Source: Branchiostoma floridae (taxonomy: Eukaryota; Chordata; Leptocardii; Amphioxiformes; Branchiostomatidae). From it: a stretch of DNA of 64,000 nt. Shown piece after piece: positions 48,816-64,000 of this stretch. Both the position numbers and the translations under genes were made by a program. The stretch spans positions 20,067,724-20,131,723 of the forward strand of contig NC_049985.1 of the NCBI RefSeq assembly GCF_000003815.2. Direction: 5' to 3'. The first letter of the stretch is position 1. Every line of letters begins with the position of its first letter. Under the pieces are notes generated by a model that saw only the letters and a list, made by a program, of their open reading frames with translations, made no database searches and was not told the DNA's origin.

Positions 48816-50084
48816 ATGAGGCTACTAGTAATTCTAAAAAAATGTCTTTTTGTGACTCATATCAAACGACGATCAAACATTGTCAACATCTCGATATTTT
48901 GTGTTAGAGATAGACACAGCAGTTATTTTGCAATTCATACATGAATGAAACTTATAAAATATGAAACTATCATCCAGAATTCACAACATAGTTAACTTTA
49001 TTTGCTGTCGTTACGTAAATGCAATCCCGCACTTCACGCCATACGCTTCAACTTGAACGGCTGGATACTCCACGTGGCCCTATACACTGATGAAGCTTTT
49101 TGATGGGCTCTAGCTAGCTTGTCCATCACCCAATTTTCATTGACGGAAAAATCCTTCCAAAAAGTATATTTCCGTAATCACGTTACAAATTTCCGTCAGG
49201 GTAACAAAACAATGCCTGCCTTTTGCGACCAACATTATTTCTTCCTGTATGAAATGTAGTACCCCCAGACAATAGAAAAACGGCGCCGTCATACTGATTT
49301 TAAAGTTTATGTGTGTTCTTTCCTATTTTACCTAACATTTCTAAGTGGTGCTACGTCGCGGTATCAGGCGGTAACAATAGCTTTGAATGAAGTCCCATCG
49401 TGGGAAAGTGGCAGCCCGGCAACATGTGAATCAACAGTCATCATAAAATATCTCTGTGCAGACGGACGCCCAACGAATTCACTTGCCTCCATGATCCACG
49501 TGCCCCCTGGTGTGCCCCGCCCCTCCAATTAGTATATCTTGTTTGTTTTGGCTGGGCGCGTGTCACACGTACACCCCGGGGGTGCGGAATATCACACGCC
49601 CATTTTAATCGGTCAAATGCGAGAATAGTGGGCTGTTTATGGGCAATCAAACTGTTGGGTTCTATCACGAACAAAAGCTAGTGAACAATCGAACGGTAAA
49701 TACTTATATCACACGACTATTTCAATCGGTCAAACGTGTCTTTAATGAGGAGAATAATGGGCTGTTTGACTTGTTCACACAACAAAGCTGTCACGAGCAA
49801 AAATCAGATAGGTGAAAGTCTAATCTCTATTCAGACATGTCCGACGATCTCTCTAGACAGAATTATTCTCTTCTACGCCAGCTCTGAAGAGATGTTTCCG
49901 TCTATTTAACAGACAACTACACACAGATATAGGGTAGTGAGCTCACTGTCACACGTAAAGTCGAGCATTTATTGGCTCATCGTTGTCATATAATATCACC
50001 AGTAAGTATTCTTAAGACAAACTTATCGAAAAGAAAACCAATGGTAGCCGCCCTATACTCATACGTCTTAAGAAGTACAGTGAC
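48816..50084. other. Unassigned
   Basis: No recognised gene. Phrases such as tcacacg...caatcggtcaaa occur at 49590-49615 and 49711-49730, suggesting a short local duplication. Confidence 0.4.
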
Positions 50085-50470
50085 AAGCTAAACATAGTGC
50101 ACAATTTGAACATACTAACAAACCAAAACGTATCGGTAGAGCAACCTACAGTATCATACGAAGTTTACGACTTAGAATACTAAAATACTACCATGTGTTC
50201 CCAGAAGCTCCGCCAAGGGGAGACCTCGGAGCTTTCCAATTATACATTGACACACAAACTCACCTAATAAAATATTGACAGATTTGTCAAAAAAGGATAC
50301 GATGTAACTGTCGAAGAAGACCAAGACTGGGCTGTACATGTTGAAGATATGCTAAGCATAATTCAGTCTGTTTCGAGTGCAATGGCTAACGTGTTACAGC
50401 AGTTACATACATATTTCAGTCTTTTACATTTAAGCAGATCAGTACAGTGTAATAGAAAGTATCAACAATA
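50085..50470 (+). pseudogene. Coding-like stretch interrupted by a frame change
   Basis: A plus-strand open frame without ATG (50085-50275) reads SIIRSLRLRILKYYHVFPEA, PPRGDLGAFQLYIDTQTHLI, K. At that point the next frame continues with NIDRFVKKGYDVTVEEDQDW, AVHVEDMLSIIQSVSSAMAN, VLQQLHTYFS to about 50470. The composition and the way the second frame opens exactly where the first closes (at aaaatattgac) suggest a once-continuous protein. I do not recognise the family. It could be an eroded transposon protein or an exon of an unseen gene. It lies just downstream of the minus-strand transposase-like gene, on the opposite strand. Confidence 0.3.
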
Positions 50471-50886
50471 GCAATCGCACAAGGTTTGCAAAATTTGTAC
50501 GATGTTGTCATGTTTGAGAAGTATGGCGTTATCCTTATGTTTTATCCAAAACAGAAAAAAATGCATTTAGCTAGAGTAATATAGATGTTTGAAGAAGAAA
50601 GCAAAATATCTAACGTAATCTTATGCTGGCTAACATGTACAGCTATTCTATCCCAGTATCCCTTTAACCGTCCACACTCAATAAACATATGTACATAGTC
50701 TTGATCTTTGTTACATAATTACATACTGGGCTGTAAACATCCCCAGATGTATTAACTCTTCTCCATCTATTTAGCAGAACTTTACAGGGCAATATTCTAT
50801 GTAATATATGGAAAGCTACCTGTTATCTATTCAAAACAACTAGTCACGCTCACGATGTTAGGCTTTCTCTGTCTTCTCAGCGTAAT

Positions 50887-57864
<6,978 letters not shown>

Positions 57865-58220
57865 CTGCGTGAACACAGGAGGAAGGGAATTGTAAAAAAA
57901 TGTTGAAATGTACGAAGCAGTTCACTGATTAACTCAACCCTAAATGTAACCGCATGTCACTGTCAAAAGTATTCAGTGATAATAGTCAATTATCTGATAG
58001 CTACGCTCTTGGGCCTTGCCCCATCACGCCCCCCTCCCACCATATGGAGAAAAGGCGCAATTTTTTAGCGCCAGCCAACCCCCCACCCACACCGACAGAA
58101 CTGTTCCGGCCAACTTTGGGCGCCAAACCTATGTGCCAGTTGCGCATTGTCTGTCGTTTTACTGGTTATATTCACGCACATGGTTCCAGACAACTACAGA
58201 TTTACGAAACAATATATCTT
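57865..58220. other. Left side of the divergent intergenic region
   Basis: No further minus-strand exon recognised between the first visible exon and the gap. The region is C-rich near 58020-58110 and may carry part of a shared promoter. Confidence 0.35.
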
Positions 58221-59121
58221 NNNNNNNNNNNNNNNNNNNNNNNNNNNNNNNNNNNNNNNNNNNNNNNNNNNNNNNNNNNNNNNNNNNNNNNNNNNNNNNN
58301 NNNNNNNNNNNNNNNNNNNNNNNNNNNNNNNNNNNNNNNNNNNNNNNNNNNNNNNNNNNNNNNNNNNNNNNNNNNNNNNNNNNNNNNNNNNNNNNNNNNN
58401 NNNNNNNNNNNNNNNNNNNNNNNNNNNNNNNNNNNNNNNNNNNNNNNNNNNNNNNNNNNNNNNNNNNNNNNNNNNNNNNNNNNNNNNNNNNNNNNNNNNN
58501 NNNNNNNNNNNNNNNNNNNNNNNNNNNNNNNNNNNNNNNNNNNNNNNNNNNNNNNNNNNNNNNNNNNNNNNNNNNNNNNNNNNNNNNNNNNNNNNNNNNN
58601 NNNNNNNNNNNNNNNNNNNNNNNNNNNNNNNNNNNNNNNNNNNNNNNNNNNNNNNNNNNNNNNNNNNNNNNNNNNNNNNNNNNNNNNNNNNNNNNNNNNN
58701 NNNNNNNNNNNNNNNNNNNNNNNNNNNNNNNNNNNNNNNNNNNNNNNNNNNNNNNNNNNNNNNNNNNNNNNNNNNNNNNNNNNNNNNNNNNNNNNNNNNN
58801 NNNNNNNNNNNNNNNNNNNNNNNNNNNNNNNNNNNNNNNNNNNNNNNNNNNNNNNNNNNNNNNNNNNNNNNNNNNNNNNNNNNNNNNNNNNNNNNNNNNN
58901 NNNNNNNNNNNNNNNNNNNNNNNNNNNNNNNNNNNNNNNNNNNNNNNNNNNNNNNNNNNNNNNNNNNNNNNNNNNNNNNNNNNNNNNNNNNNNNNNNNNN
59001 NNNNNNNNNNNNNNNNNNNNNNNNNNNNNNNNNNNNNNNNNNNNNNNNNNNNNNNNNNNNNNNNNNNNNNNNNNNNNNNNNNNNNNNNNNNNNNNNNNNN
59101 NNNNNNNNNNNNNNNNNNNNN
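58221..59121. other. Assembly gap (901 N)
   Basis: 901 undetermined bases, probably an estimated-size gap. Open frames reported across it are not real. It lies between the two divergent genes and may hide the 5' exons of one or both. Confidence 0.99.
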
Positions 59122-60067
59122 ATTTTCTCCTGTATTCTAGCCCATCCGGTCGAGATAGTGGAGAGATAACGATACAGTCATGGTTCCCACGTTCAGATTA
59201 CGTCCCCTGTGATGTTTCGAAGGGGTTGGGAGACACCAGACACTGACAGGACACTAACTTCTGCTTGGAGAGTAACAAAATACTAGTATAGACCTTTATC
59301 TGGTCTAGCTCTAACTTAGTATTAAAAGCAAGGGGTGCGGTCAGGGGTTGTAGTTATTCCCCAGATCCAGACCCAGAGTAGTTCCCCAGACGTAGCCTCT
59401 ACCAGGCTCAATAGATCACTGTTCAAATAGTAGAAATGATCAGAAATTGGACATGTGGCTGGCTAATTAACTCCCACTGGGCAACGTCCTACCGCGTCAC
59501 GCAAATAAGCCCTATAACTTCTACCACCAGTGGCACCTAAAACTTCCGGGATAGTTTTCGATGTAAGTTGTCACCAAACGGATATCCAAGACGAGAGCTA
59601 TAAAAGGGGCCATGATGACATGTCAAAGGGGCTTCATAACTTGTACAAATTTATATCTCCTCCTGAATGACGAAAAACTTGAAAAGATTCATTTGTAAAT
59701 TGTAGTATAGGAATGAACCAATTGCACGTTGTTTGTATTAAAATATGGAACGAGCGATAGTGACCGTGATCTCACCCAGTAGGAAAGCTAGCGCTAGTTT
59801 ACGATCAGGAAATATGTTTACGTTGTAATCACTTCGTAGAAGAACGTTTCGACACAGAAAATTCTGACGACCACAGCTGATGACCGCAATTTTTAATGCA
59901 GTCAATGTTACATGTACTCGTTATACATTTTGCATGCATTCATAACAAAAATAGTTATGTCAATTCCTAAGACTGATCTCATTCTGGGGCTCTCAAACAT
60001 AACTATTGGCTTTATTCATTATTTCGATGTTGTACGCTCTCAAATGTTGGTAAGCTGGTGAAGCTTA
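59122..60067. other. Right side of the divergent intergenic region
   Basis: Directly after the gap, an acceptor-like ctcctgtattctag precedes a 38-codon frame (about 59141-59247: EITIQSWFPRSDYVPCDVSK) ending in a stop. It could be a terminal exon of another transcript or chance. No exon that joins in phase to 60679 was found. Confidence 0.3.
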
Positions 60068-60310
60068 GGCCCCCTTCCCACTAGACGGCGATCGCGCTGC
60101 GCTCTCACTGCGACCTAAATAGGATATGTGTAATCTTAATTTTCACACTTGGTATATCATATAAAACGTATAAGAGTGACTGAAAAGACAACAAAGCACA
60201 CAAGGTGTAAAAAGATTCGTTTCTTTTCTATAGAATTCGTTGAGCGTTCTGTCAAATTCTAGGTCGCAGAGAGAGCGCGGCGAGAGCGCCGTCCTAGTGG
60301 AAAGGGGGTG
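60068..60310. mobile_element. Short MITE with ~45 bp inverted repeats
   Basis: Left ggcccccttcccactagacg, gcgctgcgctctcactgcga mirrored by right ggtcgcagagagagcgcggc, gccgtcctagtggaaagggg. About 240 bp and noncoding. A partial relative of its end (cctcccttccactagatg) lies at 57662-57679. Confidence 0.85.
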
Positions 60311-60678
60311 TATATACGGCCCTTTGAGTGGGTGGATAACACACGGGGCTGGACCTGCCGCCTGCACCGTAATCATAATAAAACTACTACCACAAGATTT
60401 GCGAAACAATTCTTTAATAATCCCCAAAGTGAAAGAATTTCCCTGCTCTTGTGCGTTTAGTGACAAAGGTGGTGGGAGGAAAATGAAGGAATCCTCGCCT
60501 AGCTAGGATAATCATAGAAAAGACTAGCCTTTGAGTTTCGGTGTGCATTGCTTTTTTTAATACTACTACTAGTCAGTACTAGTGGTCTGACATAATCACA
60601 AGTTAGGAAAATATTTTGATCTTAGTCCTGACACTGGTTACTTTCTCACTTCAATTTCATTCTTACTCGTGCCACTAG

Positions 60679-63600
60679 GTCAGACGGGCGTTTCATGGAC
60701 ATTGTAGGAAAGCTGCGGTCGTCCTTCCTGACTTTTCACAAGGCCACGGAGTCAACGCCCGCGGACAAGTTCCCCAAGAAGAAAACAAAGTGGCACCAGG
60801 AGGCCGTTCAAATCATCAAGAAAATGGTCGAGGTAAATTCAAGAAAAAATTATATAGGATAGTCGACTAATGTATAAAATCTATTCACAACAAGATGATA
60901 TCTTTTCACATCAGCGATAGTTACATGGATATATCAACACCTACCTGTACTTTTTCGTGTATATGCCTATATGTGATGTTCAAAGGAAGCATATGTGAAA
61001 CGTGACATTATGATCTGAAACACTGACTGATATAATTTGACCTCTTGTCTGTGTCAATATCTTACAGAAACCGGACGAGGTGACCAAAGCGAAGTTTGCC
61101 ACGCACATCGAGGTGGCAGTCGCCACACCTGCCGTTTTCGCCCTTGTCAATGAGGTGGCTGAGAAATACAGGATGGGTGGCATTGTGGGCAGTGGCCACA
61201 AGCCAGTGGTCAAACAAGGCTTGTTCGAATTCCTCCAAGGCAGGCCCTCAGAGAGGCAAGAGCACTGGCTGCAACGCCTTTTGGAGGGGCTGTCGGTGAT
61301 AGATTTCAAGGACGCCTTGAAGAAGGTACATACTTGTCTTGTGTCCAATTAGAGACATGTACAAGTAACATTACCCTGGTTTAGAACTTACGAGGAGCGC
61401 AGGTGTAATTTTTCCGACTACAGTACTACTGTATCTACGTGACTCTCTGCTTGGAGAGTAGTTTAGAACACCGGTTGAAGACCGACTTACTTAATTTGAA
61501 CGTTATACCGTTTACAGAAAGACATAAACTACACTGTTACACTTAAATCAGCAAAGTCCCTGTTAAGGACGAGATAGAGAAACGTTATACCGTTTACAGA
61601 AAGACATAAACTACACTGTTACACTTAAATCAGCAAAGTCCCTGTTAAGGACGAGATAGAGAAATCACATTCTGTGGTAGATGCTGAGAGGATGTCATTA
61701 TCGTTCTAGCATGATCTTCTTTATTCATTCTGTACTACAGCACTGTTGCGAGTAAAGTGTAGGCAGACAAGTAGCACTTAACTAAGCCTCATCTTAATAA
61801 GCTATTCAAAATGTATGTACCTTAATTTGTAACAACAACCTGCGATATTTCCAAATGTAGGAACCAAGGATGGGCAGTGTAAAGTATCTGCGGGAGGAGT
61901 GTGACAGGTGGAAAGACAGGGCTGAAGAAGCAGAAGGAGAACTGGAACAGTGGAAGCAGCGGGCCGAGGCAGCGGAGGCGGAACTGGCAATGTGAGTACA
62001 TTTGGTAATCATCAAATTGTGAATGTGTGATCGAAAGGTTACCTCTCCCATAATCTGTCATTCATCCCTCTGTACCCGTACTTGTGCTGCGCATGCGTTG
62101 AAGTAACGAATCTCGCAAACACAACACTGATATGAGAACATGTACTGTTATAACCCCATTATGTTTACTTATGAACAACTGCTATATATGTGTATATGGC
62201 ACTCTTTTACATATGGGACCGCATTGTAAAAATCGATATCAGTTACTGTATATATGCAAAGGCAATGTATTATTGGCACTAAACGTATCTTCTAGAATCT
62301 TCTTGGTAATTAACACCAACAGCTGTGAATTTACATATTGCTTCATGGGGGGAAATGAAAGTGCATCGCCCGAATGGATCCGCCACTTAGTCTTATGTAC
62401 TTTGCGTGTCCACCGGCTACGAGACTGAGTGAGTTGGCTACGGACTGTGTTCAAAATCAAGCTTGCGTCCCCTGCCATGTCGTACCAATGAATCCCTATC
62501 CCTAGACTGTTAACTGTTTTAAATTTGGCTTCAAAATGCAAAGGAATGGACGTAGAAGAAAGCAGTGTGCTGTATAATACCACATGATTCTCAACCATGT
62601 GAAAGTTATCAATTATACGTACAATTTTTGAAAATCTAGTACCTTGTATCGTTTTTATGTCACATTTAATGAAGGTATGCACATAATCAAGCGATATGAA
62701 TCATATGATATTCTGTGTGTTTTTTCCAGGATCAAAAGCTCCCAACCCATCCAGAAGGTCAAGGACCACCCCCAGTCCAAAGACCACCGGTCTAAGGGTG
62801 AACGGAACCCTCACCATTACGGCAGGCGGAGCCGCTCGCCTTCTCCATCCCACAGGACAGCGACTTCTCCATCGCACGGGACAGCGACTTCTCCATCCCG
62901 TGAGACAGGGACTTCTCCATCCCGCGAGACAGGGACTTCTCCATCCCGCGGGACAGGGACTTCTCCATCCCGCGAGACAGGGACTTCTCCATCCCGCGGG
63001 ACAGGGACTTCTCCATCCCGCGAGATAGCGACGTCTCCATCCCGCGGGACAGGGACTTCTCCATCCCGCGGGACAGGGACTTCTCCATCCCGCGGGACAG
63101 GGACTTCTCCATCCCGCGGGACAGGGACTTCTCCATCCCGCGGGACAGGGACTTCTCCATCCCGCGGGACAGGGACTTCTCCAGCCCGCGAGATAGCGAC
63201 TTCTCCAGCCCGCGAGATAGCGACTTCTCCAGCCCGCGAGATAGCGACTTCTCCAGCCCGCGAGATAGCGACTTCTCCAGCCCGCAAGAGAGGCCCCACA
63301 GCCCGTACCGGTCGCCACCCCACAGCCCGTACACAACCCACCCGACAGTACTCCCGAAAGAGGAAATCGGCGGCCAGCTCCACCCCCGCCGTTCAGAAGA
63401 AAAAAAAGCACACGGAGACCGTTTACCCACCAAAGCCCCTCAAGACCAACCAGCTAGTTGCGGTTGCGTACAAACAGGGGCCGTATGTGGGTACGGTCAA
63501 ACGTGTACAGGGGCTGACCGCCGATGTCAGCTTTATGGAGTATCGGGGTGATGGAGTGTACGCCCCCACAAATAAGCCTGTGGAGACAGTTGAGCACAAG

Positions 63601-63717
63601 TACGTGTTTGCTGTTGACTTTCCCGCAAACAAACTGTGTGGAGGAAAGGTCCACGTGCTAAGCAATGAGCAGCTGAGCAAGGGCTTCAAAAAGTACATTT
63701 CAGCGTATGGCCTGTAA
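60679..63717 (+). CDS. Coiled-coil / Ser-Pro-repeat / basic protein, divergent partner of the transposase-like gene
   Basis: Exons 60679-60832, 61068-61325, 61861-61991 and 62730-63717 join in phase to 509 residues and a stop. Exon 1 enters with a split codon, so an upstream exon is likely, although an ATG at 60694 could be the true start. Residues 1-137 form a mixed helical domain (FMDIVGKLRSSFLTF, KWHQEAVQIIKKMVE, THIEVAVATPAVFALVNEVA). Residues 138-181 are a coiled coil rich in Glu/Trp/Arg (REECDRWKDRAEEAEGELEQ). Residues 226-369 are 18 tandem 8-residue units of TSPSRGTG type. A Lys/Arg stretch (RKRKSAASS, KKKKH) follows, then a ~60-residue beta-rich end (LVAVAYKQGPYVGTVKRVQ, VSFMEYRGDGVY, KYVFAVDFP) resembling a Tudor/SH3-like barrel. 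I know no named family. Nuclear localisation and phosphorylation of the SP repeats are inferences. It diverges from the 50887-57864 gene across 2.8 kb, suggesting shared control or one mobile unit. Confidence 0.8.
61499..61662 (+). repeat. Perfect 82-bp tandem duplication in an intron
   Basis: 61499-61580 and 61581-61662 are identical (aacgttataccgtttacaga ... ggacgagatagaga). Identity implies a recent duplication or an assembly artefact. It lies in the intron before exon 61861. Confidence 0.93.
62863..63294 (+). repeat. Coding minisatellite, 24-bp unit x 18
   Basis: Unit acttctccatcccgcgggac plus aggg. Every copy keeps the reading frame. Variants encode TSPSRGTG, TSPSRETG, TSPSREIA and TSPAREIA, with the last type confined to a run of four at the 3' end. 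Confidence 0.97.
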
Positions 63718-64000
63718 ACACTTCTTATCCCATCGTGAGCCTTTCCTCCACTCAGTTTGTTTGAATACTGGTCTCGTCCACTACGATTTGTGGTTCGTTT
63801 AAAAAAATATTTACACCCCTTTTTAACAGGAGTAGAGTGGTCCTAGTTTATCTGGTAATACTAGAGCATGCCAGTTGGGCAATTATTCACCCCTGTCACC
63901 ACTGCGTGCGGGGCGAATCACTATATACACATTAGGGATATAAAGCCGATGGCTGCACAGATCCACATCTAGTAGAAAGAGAACTGTGAGTGTAAACATC
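63718..64000. other. 3' flank of the plus-strand gene
   Basis: Likely 3' untranslated region and flank; no further feature seen before the window ends. Confidence 0.4.

Noticed and set aside
57954-59246. Open frames of 340-430 codons
   Set aside because: They run through 901 undetermined bases; only short flanks are real sequence.
62701-63433. Three minus-strand frames of 188-236 codons opposite the Ser-Pro repeats
   Set aside because: The 24-bp repeat keeps all frames open. The plus-strand frame has the splice acceptor, exon phase and non-repeat domains.

Overview
The window looks like part of a cephalochordate (amphioxus, Branchiostoma-like) genome. It carries intron-split animal genes (an exocyst subunit, an FGF-type beta-trefoil protein, a peptide-type GPCR), many short non-autonomous DNA elements with terminal inverted repeats, decayed LINE fragments, long TG/CA/AT/GAAA microsatellites and two assembly gaps (26434-26533 and 58221-59121). 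The species call is an inference from this gene and repeat style. No marker gene settles it.

Layout. 1-8.7 kb holds no intact gene: one ~1.2 kb inverted-repeat element, a LINE reverse-transcriptase remnant and diffuse repeats. 8.7-12.3 kb (+) carries the last two exons of a rhodopsin-family GPCR (TM5 to C-terminus), whose intron has the same minisatellite at both ends. 12.3-29 kb is repeat territory: a large TG tract, a long-TIR element containing a 5S-rRNA-like SINE, three more LINE or LINE-like pieces, several near-perfect palindromes, a 35-bp minisatellite inside a TIR element, and a nested mariner-like foldback. 29.1-30.8 kb (-) is a three-exon gene joining a long disordered N-terminal region to a beta-trefoil with FGF-like exon boundaries. 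31-38 kb is repeats again. 38.3-39.6 kb (-) holds the last two exons of EXOC1. 40-50 kb contains repeat families, a candidate 33-residue two-exon microprotein, another RT fragment, and a histone H1 tail remnant that still has its 3' stem-loop.

50.9-63.7 kb is the most striking part. Two intron-rich genes diverge from a 2.8 kb centre that includes the 901-N gap. The minus-strand gene (12 visible exons, all phases compatible, 679 visible residues) encodes a transposase-like protein with IIIDGMDQSK, QMDN and GHTHEDVDQ motifs. The plus-strand gene (four visible exons, 509 visible residues) has a coiled coil, 18 copies of an 8-residue Ser-Pro repeat, a basic stretch and a small beta-rich C-terminal domain. 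I read these as either the two ORFs of an uncharacterised large transposon or a domesticated derivative. That pairing is inference.

Exon limits were set by reading GT/AG sites and checking that codon phases join; no alignment or transcript data were available.
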